Assembly: GCA_033296885.1 (NCBI GenBank)
Contig: MU863915.1
Coordinates: forward strand, 62,001 to 126,000
Length of the DNA: 64,000 bases
From: Triangularia verruculosa
Lineage: Eukaryota; Ascomycota; Sordariomycetes; Sordariales; Podosporaceae
Direction of reading: 5' to 3'
How positions within the stretch are numbered: the first letter of the stretch is position 1; each line of letters starts with the position of its first letter. Of the stretch, positions 35,179-48,000 are shown in pieces. The notes under the pieces were generated by a model. It saw nothing but the letters and a program-made list of their open reading frames with translations, ran no database searches and was not told the origin of the DNA. Position numbers and translations under genes: made by a program.

Positions 35179-37550
35179 ATGTTCATCCGCAGAGCTGCAG
35201 CAGTTCTCGGAGGCATCTTGGCATTCAGTCAAGCCGCCTGCGTGAAAGCTGCCCTCTCAACCTCCAATACCATCTTGGTCCTGGCCCGTGATGCCGCCTC
35301 TGCCACCTCGGCCACCTCTGGCCTCCAAGGCTACGGCATCCCGTACGAGGTCTTGCTTGTACCTCAGTCCGGTGCCACCCTGCCTGCCCTGACCTCGTCC
35401 GCCGAGTCGGGTAACTATGGTGGCTTTATTGTGCTCAGCGAGTTGGCCTATAACCTTCCCGGAGGTTGGGGCAGCGCCATCACCACCGCCCAGTGGAACA
35501 CCATCTACGCCTACCAGAACACCTTCGGCGCCCGCATGGTGCGTCTCGATGTGTTCCCCAGCACCGATCTTGGTGTCACTCTCGCCGTCCCCAATGCCGG
35601 GTGCTGCAACACCGGTGTCGAGCAGCTCGTCAGCATCAGCTCGACCACTGATTTCCCCACGGCCAACATCAAGACGTGAGTACATGCCTGCTTTATATCC
35701 AGGTCTCATCGAGTACAACTGCTAACTACATATTGCAGCGGCGCCGGTGTGAGCACACAAGGTCTCTGGCACTACCCTGCCACCATCATCAACTCTACTC
35801 TGGCCAAGCAGGTTGCTACCTTTGCCCCGTCATCGGATGGTACCTTCACCACCACCACGACTGCCGCCATCATCAACGACTATGGACGTCGTAAGCAGAT
35901 GGTTTGGTTCATGTCGTGGGCCACCGACTGGGCCCAGGGTCCCAACTTCCTGCAGCACGCCTACATCCACTGGCTGACTCGCGGTGTCTGTACGTTATTT
36001 TCGGTTCCATCTTGATTTTCCTCACATTGACGCTGACTCAACCGTACCTTAGTCCTCGGAAAGCGCAAGGTCTATCTCAGCACTCAGGTTGACGACATGC
36101 ATCTGGCCACCGGCTTGTACCGCCCAGTCAACACCGAGTTCCGTGCTCGTGTTAGTGACATGGTCCAGCATGCTACCTGGCAGACCAACATCAACACCCG
36201 TCTCCCTGCCGGGTCCAGCTACTTCGTCGAGATCGCCCACAATGGCAACGGTGACATTGAGAACGCCATCACTCAGCCCGGCGGAACCACCACCTGCAAC
36301 CCCAACGAGCCCGTGTGGTACGATACACCGCCCGACACTGCTCTCGAGTTCCAGAAGCCCCTTGGTACCGGAACCAACGTTTGGCCCAGCAGCTGGACTA
36401 CCTACCCATGGTCCTTGACTTGCGCCAAGCTCGACCCCTTGGCCACCTGGTTCAACACCAACCCCAACGTCTTTGCCCATCTCTCCCACACCTTCACTCA
36501 CTTGGAGCTGAACAACGCCACGTACTCCGACGCCGACAAGGAGATCAAGTTCAACAAGGCCTGGCTCCAGCAGCTCGGTCTCTGGACCGCCAACAAGATC
36601 TCCCAAGCCGGTCTCGTCCCCCCCGCCATCACCGGTCTCCACAACGGCGATGTCATCCGCGCCTGGTGGGACAACGGCATCCGCTACGTTGTCGGCGACA
36701 ACACCCGTCCCCCTCTTCGTCACCCGTCAAACTCTTTCTGGCCTCGCATCTCCAACGTCGCTGACAATGGCTACGCCGGGTTGACCATCATCCCCCGCTG
36801 GGCCACGACCATCTACTACAACTGCGACACGGCGTCTTGCACCACCCAGGAATGGATCGACACCTCGGGCGGCAGCGGCACATTTGCCAACCTCGTCAAC
36901 GACGCCCGCGCCGTCAACACGCGCTACCTCCTCGGCCTCCACCACGACCCCTTCATGTTCCACCAGGCCAACATGCGCACCGGGGACGTCGCTTCCTACA
37001 CCGTCGGCCCCGTCTCGGGCAATTTGTCGCTTCTCCAAATCTGGGTCGAGGTGATCACCCAGGAAATGACCCGCCTGACCAACTGGCCCATCATCACCAA
37101 GAAGCACGACGACATTGGCAAGTTGTTTGTCGATCGCCAGACACTTGAGTAAGTTTTACTTCCGATCTACGCCCCCTATCCACAGCACACAACCACCACC
37201 TTAGGGTGCTTACCTTATCCCCCTCCCGTCCCATCGACACCAACTCTGCGACGAACAACGCGGTTGTGTCACCCCAAATAAAATTAAAGGTTTAAAATGC
37301 TGACCATCAAAATAGCAACTGCGCCCCCAAGCTGCGCTACAACTACGCCGCAAACGGCAACAGCATCACCTCCGTTACCGTCACCGCCAACGGAAACACG
37401 TGCGGTGTTCCAGTGCCAGTTACCATCAAGGGTGGCGCGACTGGTTCCGGGACGACGGTTGACACTGTTGGGAGCGAGCCGCCCATCTACTGGACTACGC
37501 TGTCTGGGTCCGCGAGGACTTTGACGCTTAGCTCGGCCGTGGCGATTTAA
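35179..37550 (+). CDS. agd3: Secreted galactosaminogalactan deacetylase
   Basis: Four exons, 35179-35675, 35739-35989, 36053-37148 and 37316-37550, give 692 residues with all phases matching. The start is followed by a signal peptide (MFIRRAAAVLGGILAFSQA). The deacetylase core begins in exon 3: STQVDDMHL at about residues 259-267 supplies the catalytic and metal Asp pair. SHTFTHLEL at about 394-402 supplies the two metal-binding histidines. These are the hallmarks of Agd3-type (CE18) enzymes, which remove acetyl groups from GalNAc units and make the polymer cationic and adhesive. A short beta-rich C-terminal domain (NYAANGNSITSVTVTANG) follows the last intron, which is longer than usual at 167 nt. 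No GPI signal is seen. Confidence 0.9.
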
Positions 37551-38597
37551 GCTCTATTCCTTTTTTTCTTTCGTGTAGTTTTTTGTTGAAGTTTTATCTT
37601 TATGTTTCTCTAAGAGGTTGCATTGATTAACTTACTGCCTCGCGGTGGTTAAGGTAGAATGGACCCGATGGATTTTATGGCACTTGTTTTCGGGATTGGG
37701 AGGAAAAATGGGGATACGCTGGATTATTATTATGGAAAGGGTTAAATCATAATTATCTAGTGGGTTGAATGGCGAGATTTTGAAGATGGAACTGTGGCGA
37801 TGATGAGAGATGTGAGGTGTTAATGTTGAGAACTGTGTCTTTGGTGGTCCATCTTGAATAGTATCAGGCCCGAGACATCAGAACGTGACTTTACCCACTT
37901 GAACACCTACTTTGGTGGCCTTGAACCTGCCGCAAAACGTGATGGTTAAATTCACATTATGTGCTATGTGCCCTTTGACACGGATCAGGCTTTTTCTAGC
38001 CTCGATGAATGTTCATTGACTGCTTCATTAGAGGCCTTCACCACTCCGTTGCTGTTGCCAGCCATGGGAAAAGAGAGTGAAAACTGAAATGTATATAATG
38101 ATTAAGCCGTAGTCTTAATTATCTAAGGTATCATCTACCAAACTCGGCATGTCATCTCGGTAGCTATGTTTAGGTACCTATCACAAAACCATGTATACAT
38201 TTTGTTGAATGGTTTCTGTTCTTGTCCCTCTCATACCATTTATTCACATCCACAAGTAACCTATTGGCTTCTTTGGCCAACTAGGTCATCGTTTTTAGAT
38301 AGGACAGGACCACCAAAGAAAGAGATTCTTTGTCACGGAACTACCCGTCCAACTCGAGCGTGCCCCAAAAGCTCCAAAATACTAGAATGGCCGAGTTTGA
38401 TATCGTTCTTCTTTGTCACATATTGGCAGCCTCCTCTCGTCTTTGTTCAACGAAGAGCTCTCATCCATCTCCTGAACCTCACAATGTCTGCCAACACCCT
38501 TCCTCCATGCCATGAGCTTAACTTTCATCCGAGAGTCAAAACATACTTACCTTCACTTATCACCCCAACCAAAAGTCATCGACTAAAACCTTCAAAA
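37551..38597. other. Intergenic, nothing recognised
   Basis: AT-rich 3' flank of agd3 and upstream DNA of the next gene. The frame of that gene is open back to 38166 but without family features, so the later start is used. Confidence 0.45.
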
Positions 38598-39356
38598 ATG
38601 ACGACCCCAATCTACCCTCTCAACATAACCATCACTCCAACCCCCTCCCGCTCCCCACCAACCTTCGCCCTCTCCCTCCCGGAAACCCTCTCCCCAGCTC
38701 AAACCAACACCCTCCTCTCCGGCGCCCTCCGCCCAACCTTCCCCACAGGCGAAACAGAATCCCTAGAGCCAATCCCAGTCTACATCCGACCCCCACCCTC
38801 CCTTCCCTCCCCGGGCCTCGGTCCTAGCACCACCACCAGTACAACATACCAACAACCAACCAAACGTCTCCTCCACCTCAACCCCTCCCTCGACGTCCTC
38901 CTCCTCCTCAACCTCCCCGCCATCCTCTCCTCTTACCCTTCCACGCCCCTAACCTCCCTCCTACCCTCCCTTTCAAAATTCCGTCGGATCGCGGTCCCAT
39001 TCGACCCGTTACTCACGCCCGAGTCGCTCCTCTCGATTTGGCCTGATCATTTTCCACAGCTGGATGATATATATGTGGTGGTCGACACGAGTTTACACCC
39101 GGAGGTGCTGAGAAGGGATGCGAGGTACAAGACGGATACGATTGAGGAGTTTGTTTGCTTGGAGGGAAGGTGTTTTGATGTCCATGGGGATGCGGAGGAT
39201 CGGGCTTGGGTTGTCAAGAGAGGAAGGGGGACGGCGGATGGGGTGGTGAAGGGGTTGAATGAGCTTATTTATGAGAAGGAGATGATGAGTGGGATGGGGA
39301 GGACGGGGGGGTATCAGAGTCCGAGGGTAGGGGTTTTGGGGTTGGTTAGGGGCTAG
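38598..39356 (+). CDS. Hypothetical protein, unknown
   Basis: The model starts at MTTPIYPLNITITP and gives 252 residues in one exon. The frame is open another 432 nt upstream, so the start is uncertain. The first half is rich in Pro, Ser and Thr. The second half looks folded: LDVLLLLNLPAILSSY, FRRIAVPFDPLL, LLSIWPDHFPQLDDIYVVVD and IEEFVCLEGRCFDVHGD. The pattern resembles the C-terminal part of fungal F-box or 2EXR-like hypothetical proteins, but no N-terminal domain was found and I do not assign it. No signal peptide or membrane helix. Confidence 0.55.
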   Translation: MTTPIYPLNITITPTPSRSPPTFALSLPETLSPAQTNTLLSGALRPTFPTGETESLEPIPVYIRPPPSLPSPGLGPSTTTSTTYQQPTKRLLHLNPSLDVLLLLNLPAILSSYPSTPLTSLLPSLSKFRRIAVPFDPLLTPESLLSIWPDHFPQLDDIYVVVDTSLHPEVLRRDARYKTDTIEEFVCLEGRCFDVHGDAEDRAWVVKRGRGTADGVVKGLNELIYEKEMMSGMGRTGGYQSPRVGVLGLVRG

Positions 39357-40518
39357 TTGCTAGGGTTTGTGGGCTGTGGGATGGTGACGATGATGGTCGT
39401 AAAGTAGGTACCTATGAAGGAAGGATGCCTACCTAGGTAGATAGGTAGTATGGAGTTCTTCGGTTCTATTGTTGGCTCTGAAAGCTTTATTGAAGTTCAT
39501 TTTCTCTTGTTTTCAATCGAATGCACAGTCCGCAAGGCGTGAAACGAAGAAATTATTGAAATGGAGAATCCGAGAAATGACTTTAGGGATTGGAAGTAAC
39601 TTTGAATTGGTACCGAAATGTCAAGAGAGCAGCGCATGGCATCGCATGGCGTCGCCGCAAGCAGGGTGAATGTCTGCTGCCCTATGTGCAAGAGTGTAGG
39701 TCGGTTTGGGCCAATCAAACGCGTTGCTTCGGATAAGCTTTTTGCTTGGATCTTATCAATCTTATCATCCCCAAGCCTCTTTCGACCAGAGCTATACCCC
39801 AGGGAGCCACGAAGCCATCCTTCCTGGCCGCTGGTCCGACCATCTCGATTGGACGTCCTCTGACTGACGGATACTTGTAACTTCTCCCGAGCAGAGGCGC
39901 TCAACTATCGAGGAAGAACAAAAAACCTAGAGCTTGGCACCTGGTAGTTATCCTAGGCCCACTAAGTGCCAAGACATCTGGCGCCACCTGGTGGGTCTGT
40001 CCTCGCAATCATCATGTCATCACTTTCCTCATCCTCCGCTCCACTTTCAACGACAAGGCAACCCAATTTTTGCACAGATCGATGCCAATGCGGCTCCATC
40101 CCGCTCTGCCCCCTGTTACTCCCGATGAGGATGGGGATACCGATCGAGGTTGCCCCTGCACAGGGTAGTACCGCCGGAAAGAAAACTGAACAAAACTTGG
40201 GATGACGACCTCGACCTCCCGCCCACATTCAGACCTCCTGCAGATCATGCGTCATGACCTCCCATTGTGTCTTTGAACACTCGCCCTCTCTACCAGGACA
40301 TCTACGCCGGATTGGGCGGGGGCACCGGGATGAGAGCTCAAGTCGGTGATGGGACGGTTGGGGATTTTTGAATGGGGGGCTTCACGCCGACCGCCAGTTG
40401 TCCGGTCCAAAGACTCCGATATCAATGGGTCGCGTCGAGGTATAAGATCGGATTCACCCAGCCGTCCTGCCGTACGCTTCTATCTTGCATCGCAAAGCCG
40501 TTGGCCAGATATCCAGAG
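39357..40518. other. Intergenic, palindromic motif cluster
   Basis: It contains GTAGGTACCTA and CCTACCTAGGTAGATAGG in 39405-39450. No gene is supported. Confidence 0.5.
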
Positions 40519-41919
40519 ATGGCCGCTTACAAGCTCTCAGCGGGCACTGCCCTGCTTGCTCTTGCTGCTCGCTCTCTGGCAATTCCCGTCGTCTCAGAGC
40601 CCACCACCACTTTCACCTCAGCACCCGCCGTCACTCCTCCTGTCAGGCCACACAGCAACATCACTGAACACGGCCCATACACTGGACCACCACCCACCAC
40701 CACGGGAGCCCTGACCACAGATGTTCTTGCTCCCTCCATCCCAGCTCTCCCGCCTGGACCCAACGCCTACGACTACCCAAGTGATGGTCAGCTCCATGCT
40801 CCTCTGCCAGCACCATACACGCCATCCGGTGGCGTAGGAACCAACGGTTCTGCTCCCGTCTACCGCATGTTGTCCGACTTTGACTACGAGTCCATCGCTC
40901 TGGCGCTGTACCAAGAATGGATCGAGCTCGACCTCTTCCACTGGGGCCTTGCGAGGTTTTCTGTTGAGGAGTTCGAAAAGGCCGGTCTGAAGGCTGAGGA
41001 CCGCTTCCTTCTGCAGTACATGGCTGATCAAGAAGTCGGCCATGCCACCCTCCTCAGCAACATGTTGGGTCCTCAGGCGCCAGTCCAGTGCACCTACAAT
41101 TACCCCGTCTCCAACGTCCGCGAGTACATCGACTTCTCCCAGAAGCTCACCCGGTACGGCGAGGCCGGCGTCTACGGCTTCCTCAACCACCTCAACGCTC
41201 ATGATGTGGGACAGATGCTGCTCCAGAGTATCACCACTGAGGCCCGTCAGCAGATGATCTTCCGCCAGTTCGAGGGCTTGTTCCCCATGCCCGAGTGGTT
41301 CCAAGTTGGCATCCCCCAATCTTGGGCCTGGACTTTGCTCGCTCCATACATCTCATCCTGCCCGGCCAACCAGATCCGCCTGGTCTGGCAGAACTTCCCT
41401 GCCCTTTACATCCTCAACCAGCCCAACCCCGCTCGCATCAACGGGTCAGATGTCTGGAACGAGACCACCGGCGGGTACACCAACACCCTCAGCACTGCAG
41501 ACATCGAGGATGACGAGGACTGCGTCAACAGCACAGAAGTGGGAGTAAACTGCTCTCCCGCTATTACCCACAACCGCACGAACCCGCTTTCCTACCCCGG
41601 CCGCCAGGTTTTCCTTCAGTGGGACGACCCCGGCCAGCCTATTGGTCCCAACAACAGCTACATCACCAACACCACTGCCAACCCACCTGTTTTCGCCGCT
41701 TGGGTCAGCCAGCTCAATGTCACGTACACTCCGCTGGAGGAGATCCGGGACAACACTGCCTGGACGGTGCAGCCTAACATGGAGACTTTTGCTGGCGACC
41801 CGGCTGTCAATGGGACGATCTTTTTGGTCTTGACGGATTTGGATCTTTATGTCACTCCTTATAACCTTACCCAGCTGAATCCTCATGTCTATGCCGTGGG
41901 TATGTACCAGGCTGGTTAA
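40519..41919 (+). CDS. Rds1-like secreted protein with ferritin-like domain
   Basis: A single exon gives 466 residues. The start at 40519 opens a signal peptide (MAAYKLSAGTALLALAARSLA); the frame is open further upstream but without a signal. A Pro/Thr-rich linker of about 90 residues precedes the conserved domain DFDYESIALALYQEWIELDLFHWGLARF, QYMADQEVGHATLLSNMLG and LLQSITTEARQQMIFRQ. The helices carry Glu and Glu-x-x-His residues like the di-iron ligands of ferritin-like proteins. S. pombe Rds1 is a stress-regulated member of this fungal family; its activity is unknown. Many N-glycosylation sites lie in the C-terminal half. No GPI tail is seen. Confidence 0.85.
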   Translation: MAAYKLSAGTALLALAARSLAIPVVSEPTTTFTSAPAVTPPVRPHSNITEHGPYTGPPPTTTGALTTDVLAPSIPALPPGPNAYDYPSDGQLHAPLPAPYTPSGGVGTNGSAPVYRMLSDFDYESIALALYQEWIELDLFHWGLARFSVEEFEKAGLKAEDRFLLQYMADQEVGHATLLSNMLGPQAPVQCTYNYPVSNVREYIDFSQKLTRYGEAGVYGFLNHLNAHDVGQMLLQSITTEARQQMIFRQFEGLFPMPEWFQVGIPQSWAWTLLAPYISSCPANQIRLVWQNFPALYILNQPNPARINGSDVWNETTGGYTNTLSTADIEDDEDCVNSTEVGVNCSPAITHNRTNPLSYPGRQVFLQWDDPGQPIGPNNSYITNTTANPPVFAAWVSQLNVTYTPLEEIRDNTAWTVQPNMETFAGDPAVNGTIFLVLTDLDLYVTPYNLTQLNPHVYAVGMYQAG

Positions 41920-42196
41920 GTTCTGGGAGCAGTGGGGCAGGATGACGTAGGATTACGTTGCTAAGCAAAAGATAGGGGATGAGATGTGGACAGCAATGCT
42001 GTGATGCGGTGGTTATAATTAACATTTTTTTGGAATATATATATATTTGCCCCGCACCTGCAAACTCCCACTTCCAATTCATTATTTACAACCACTTTTA
42101 CTACCCATACCGAAGTACAGTTCTCAACAGCAAATCCAGTAACCCAAGTGAGATGATTATTAGTTGTCTCCAGGTACCGTAGTTTTATCTGCTGTC

Positions 42197-43707
42197 TCAA
42201 AAATTGGTGCTGTTGTCCTGCCCAGACCCGCTTCCGGCTGCTCCCGCCAGGTAGACCTGCGCCGCTCCCAAGCCCGTCTGCACAACGGCCAACACCAGTC
42301 CCAAAGTGCCATAAAATATCACGGCCCAAAATGTATACCACTGATTTGTATTCCGGGTATCCCGCCAAAGCTGACGTAGTGTTGTGGGTTCGGCTTGCGA
42401 AAGTCGATTGTAGAGATAGTCCAGCTTGGCCGAGAGCATGGGGAAATCGTTTGGAAGATAGTACACCGACTTTGGTTCGGGCAAAGAATCTTTGAGAGGC
42501 CAGAGGCCCTTGCATAGATCCTTGAGCAGCGGATCGTGTAGCGGCTGGGCAAGTCCAGGAAACGCATCCTTGGGGTGAAAGATGTGTCGGGAACGAGCAT
42601 GCTGACCGAAGAGCAGGAAGATCGAGAGAATTATCTCGCTCATGAGGTCACGGGGGATAAGATCGCCGTCGTCTCTGTGGGTCTTTGTGCAGCTAGGGAT
42701 CAGATATCGGTTAGTAGGTTCCTTATAACTGAAGAGGCAGCCAAAATACACGCTAGAAACTCAAGAAAAAAGGCCAAGTAAGGTAGCTGAATACCTCTGC
42801 CAGAGAGTCTTTGTGCCTTGCGGGGTGTGCAAGATACTGTTCAGGAGGCAGAACGCTGGGAATTTGAACAGAAACAGCGTATTGGTTCTGTCATCGTAGT
42901 CAAGATGAGCGCAAAGGATATCTGTCCACTTAATATTGACTTTGAGCACCGAAATGATAAGGTGAGCGTTGAATGTCTCTGGGTACAGACGAATAATCTG
43001 TGTCGAGGAAGTTCGGTGCATTGGGTCCATGGTGGGACCGAGTTCGCCGAATCCTTTCAAAAGTGTAGAGACAGGACGACGTGTGTCGGTCACCATGATC
43101 TTGTTGGCCAATACTGAGGCATAGCGGTGCGAAGTTTTAGGATACAAGTCTTGAATTCGGTAGACTGGTAGGTCCATGGACTCTGCGAAGATGGGCCGGA
43201 ACAAATAGGTTGAGGCACCTATCAAGGCGAAGACAAAATGTCGGGCCAGCCGGTCATACACAACATCGGTTGCTTCAACGCCAAGGAGGTTTTCCGTGCT
43301 CAAATAACGCGAAGCTGAATCCAAGCTGAAGCTTGATTTGTTGGAAGCATGCCTTTGGAGTGCCTTTAGGCACAAGAGATACCACGATCTCCGGCCCCCT
43401 GGCGCAAGGCTGCCCAGCGGACAAAGTGGCTTGAACTTTGAAAAGGACGCCTCAAGCTCACACTGGACGTGATGTATATAGAATTCGACCGTTATCGTAC
43501 ACTCCGGCTCGTCTGTAGCAGCTTCTTCCAGACCGAATAGGGCTTCCGCAACCACTATCCCTAGATTAGCAATCTACACGATGGATAGAGGAGTAGGAGC
43601 TTGAGGGCGAAGATTGCCCCTCGAGCTTTCAACAGAGTCATACCAGAGGAGTCGAGAACAGCGGATTCGGTGGGCAGAAGAGACTCAAGGTCCATGTCGG
43701 TGTCCAT
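42197..43707 (-). CDS. Unknown fungal protein with C-terminal membrane helix
   Basis: Three exons, 43707-43644, 43560-42795 and 42728-42197, give 453 residues in phase. The start at 43707 has an ideal context (CACCATGG); an ATG at 43734 would add nine residues. The acidic N-terminus (MDTDMDLESLLPTE) leads into a long alpha-helical domain of about 380 residues without catalytic motifs. The end has the pattern LRQLWRDTRNTNQWYTFW, then one hydrophobic helix (AVIFYGTLGLVLAVVQTGLG) and a short Gly/Ser tail. This WRD-x-WYTFW-helix ending is common in large families of uncharacterised fungal proteins. The topology is that of a tail-anchored protein. It lies upstream of, and divergent from, the NLR gene. 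Confidence 0.7.
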
Positions 43708-45026
43708 GGTGAAGTTAGGTGGTGTACGCTGCATGGATACCTTAGGTTGGTAACTTTGGTAGTAGAGAAGAAGACGGCTTCCAGGTTCACAGAGATGACT
43801 ACTTAGGCTGGGAATGTTGGGCGGGTTTATGGGCCCAGTCACTTTATCTTTGCACGATACATACCAAGTAGGTACGGCCCGTGCTTACACGGCCTGGACC
43901 GCTATCATTCATACCTACGCTTCCATCCCGAGTCCCGGCAACGCTCGGTGGTGTGCTGTGCGACTCTCCCACGCGGGCACGGCGAGAATTATCTCTGTTT
44001 GCAGCTTGATCTTTGCGCAACAGCCGGTTGTTAATTAGGTAGCTTCTTTCCTGGTTCACCACATCTTCATCCTCCATCAAATACGCTCCAGGCATAGAAG
44101 TCGTCGGCGCTGTCCGGGTCGAAAAACTGCAAAATGAGACTGATAAATCAGGATTAGTTTCCAAGACAAGTAATTAAGAACTAGAAAGGTTCAGTCGTGG
44201 GGCCACTTCTTATCTAATCTTCACAGCTTATCTACAATCAAATGATCCACCAATCTCCTACTTTCTGTATCAGCTGCCTTCACGTTTGATGGAGCAACCC
44301 CCCTACAACGGGTTAGGATTATAGGTGGGCATGGGTTCAGTCCTACTTTTTGGCTTTCGATAGGTACCTATCTTCAACGTGGTGGTGTTGGTTGACGGCG
44401 ATGTCGGTCATGACCGAAACCACCATATAGAAGTGGACCAGGTGCACCCCTGAGATTTGGGAAGGCGTGACGTGATCAAGACCGGTCTACCGACGTAAGC
44501 CTAAAATAGGGACACCGTTGGTAGATTGCAGTTCGTCGGTTTCAGCCTCGTGGACAGCCAGCATTCCACACAGTGTGTGTATTCAAGACAGGTAGGTAAG
44601 TAGTGTTTACCTACGAAGCATATGACCTATAAGTTCCACATGTTATCATGGTGAACAGAAACGTCTGATATGGCCGGGGAGCATCAGGGCCACGCTACCC
44701 GCTTCGTTTGCCGCCCGCTGCGCTTTGCAAACGAGAGTTTTGGTGGCCTAAGCTTGGTTTCTCAAGGGTGCACCCCCGTCTCTAACCGGGTCCACGGTCT
44801 AGATCGGCCTCTGCGTCATTAGACGATTTTGGCCCTGGGTACCACTTCGCTCCGCGCAGGCCACCTCCCACACTTCAAGCATCTTCTTGATTGAAGTCAC
44901 CTGTTTGACACCTTAATTGACTCTAAGAGTACGTCCTCCACCGCGGCGGGCAATCTGCATGAGTTACTTATCACGAGTTACCTACAGTTGGGATATCCTG
45001 CCCTTCGTCTCCATACCTTGCCGCCC
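43708..45026. other. Divergent spacer before the NLR gene
   Basis: 1.3 kb between the tail-anchored-like gene and the NLR gene. A minus-strand frame at 43844-44164 is short and lacks features. Palindromic AGGTACCTA lies near 44360. Nothing else is recognised. Confidence 0.45.
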
Positions 45027-48000
45027 ATGATCGCAATGGGCGACGCCATCAACCAAGCACCCGTGTCGGTGGAGCAAGTGGTCAGAGAGCTTCTCCAGGA
45101 TGAGGACGAGCTGAGCGAGGATCTTCTGAGAGCAAGAAACAAGGCAGATGCGAAGAGACTTATACAAGCGGAAGACCAGTGGCTGGCGGCATCACCGTTG
45201 TGGAAGTTCAAAATTGACGGGCTATTAGAAGTCCCCAGAGGCTTCGTTGAGGCCGTTGACCGGATCTCCTCCACTTCGAACGAGTACTCCGACTGGCCAG
45301 CCATATTGTGGGGTAGCGTCATGTTATCTATACGAGTAAGATCAACCGACATGCTGTTTTCTTTGCCTTACCTGCCCGGCATGTTCCTCTAAGCCCAAAT
45401 GAGCATTAACTTTTGTTATTGATAGGAGCTCTTGAGAGCCAAAAGATTTGCCGCCGGAGAGCAGTTCCTTGACATCATGAGCCAAATGTCGAATTCCCTC
45501 CCCTCCGAGAACCTTTCATGGACACCGCAGGAGGAATTGCACATACATCAAGAGGTCGCCCAGGCCCTCGAGGAATTTTGTTCTGGATATTTGCGGCTCG
45601 CGCTGTTTACCCTTCACCATCCCCATAGTAGGTGGTCTACCACGTGCCTACCTGCCCGCCAGCCTCAGAAATGTTTTCTCTCTAACTGCCGCATCACAGG
45701 TGACATAAAAGAAGTCATCCCTCCGGATACTATCAGCTTTGAGGTCAAGGAAGAGGCTTCGACTAGGCGACTTCGTTCTTGGTGCGACCGGCTTAGAAGA
45801 TATGCGGACATGTCGTCGCGGGGCGCGTGTACCCGCCAAGAGAGGCCCGAAACATCCTCCAAGCGGATATATCGCCCAATCCCAGTACAGATCAGTGAAT
45901 TCTTCCAGGGTCGAGATGACTACCTTGGTGGGATACGCCAGGGCTTTGTTCAATGCCGAGATCAACCTGCTGTCGTCTCTCTCTACGGACTACCTGGCAT
46001 TGGTAAAACACAACTAGCTGCCCGATATTGCAAAGAGTATCAGGTTGACTACGATGTGGTCCTTTGGCTCAAGTCAGACACAGATGCCAAGTTGAGGGAA
46101 TCATGCTCCAACTACGCTGTCAACCTATCGTTGGCTAGAGCTGATCCGAAGGGCGATGGTACCATGAATTGCAGAGCTCTCATGGCATGGTTGGAAACCA
46201 CAGGTAAGGTCTTGAAACTCTTGTGCACTACATGCATTCTGAGCCCAGCGCATCGTCTGATGGTCGATAGATCACAAATGGCTGATTGTCTTTGACAACG
46301 TGGACGACCCTAAAGTCTTGATAGACTTTTGGCCCGTAATCGGGCGTGGGAACATCATCGTCACTAGCCGAAATCCGTACACCGCCGAATCGCGGGCTAG
46401 AGAGGTACGCTTCGAAGTGGCTCCACTAGACTCCGAAGACTCAGTTCTTTTATTCTATAAAATCATTGGTTATGATAAGAGAAGTCAGCATAGCCAACGG
46501 ATGGATTCTCTTTTGCAAGATTGGAGAGGGGTGCCCTTAGCCATCGATCAGATGGGCAGCCTGATTCGACGGCGGGGTCTCAACCTCGACAAATTCGTTG
46601 AAATCTACTCCAAACACACGGCAAGACTTTTACAGGAGGGCAATGTGTATAACGATTATTCCTACAGCGTTGCAACTACATTCGCCACTCAGCATCTCGA
46701 TCGCCACGGCAAGGCCCTACTTCAGGTCATGTGTTTTCTCGACCCTGACGCGATCCCCGGTGAGTTGATAGATCTGGGGGTTAGCCGTTCCGAAGGCCTA
46801 AATGGTCTCCATGAGATTGAGTATGTTAATCCCCAGAGCTACCTACCTATCCGGGCAGTCTGCGTAGACCGAGTTAAACTGACAGCTATATCTCAGCTAT
46901 TTTGATGGCCTGGAGAGTCTCCTGCAGCGATCTCTTATTCAAAAGGTTGACAACACTGTTTCCGTACACAGGCTTGTTCAGCAAGTCGCATATCTTGAGA
47001 TGGGCAAGGAGACCTCTTGCAAAGTCCTAGACGGTGTTCTCAATCTCCTATTGGAGGCTTACCCACGCGAGACAGATGGACAGCAAATGTGGAAAGACTG
47101 GAAAATGTGCGAGACGTATTTACCTCACGTCATGTTCGCTTCCAGAAGGTTCGGCGAGTTCTGCCCCCACGACAAGTCGATAGTTCTAGCTACTTTGCTA
47201 AGCAACTGCACATGGTAAGGCTCCACGATTAAGAGGACTACCTACCAGGGGCAGACTTTGAGCACAAAAAATGACAATTTTACCTACAGGTACAGTACAT
47301 GTTCGAGCGGGGTCTCCATACTGACGCCGAAACCCTCCTTGCCTTGGCACAACGCGTGTGTCCCGACGACTCGGACAGCCTTGTGGTGGCAACCATTTTG
47401 TTCAACCTTGCCGGCATACGCAATGAAACAAACCGAATACCGGAAGCCAGAGACCTGTGCTTACGTTCCCTGGAGATCCGAGAAAGACTACTCGCGCGGG
47501 ATGACCCTCTTCTACGAAATACCTACTACTCCATGGGTATTGTCTACATGGAGGACAACCAACTTGACAAGTCCCTGGAATACAACCTCAAGTCTATACA
47601 GATCAGAGATACCAGTGGCAATGAAGACGCACCCGGTATGGCTTTTGCGTATGGAAATCTTGGATTGTGCTATAGGCGGCGAGGGCAGCTTGACGAAGCG
47701 TCCCAATGGATGGAAAAGAGCGAAGCTTTATGGAGAAAGGCCTGTGGTATAGAGTCGGATAAGTATGCCCAGTATGTCAAATCCGGGAAAAGTACCAGAA
47801 AATCTGTCATCAAGCTCGCCAGGCTGACCGAGGGTAGGATTGCTTACTACCTCGGAAATCTTCGTCTTGATCAAGGAAGAGTTGCGGAGGCGCGTCATTT
47901 CCACAGCGTCTCCCTGAACTCATTCTCCAAAGTCGCGCCAGATCATTTCAAGACTGGTCTCTGTCATCACAAAATCGCTACCTTCTTGTGGAGGGAGCGG

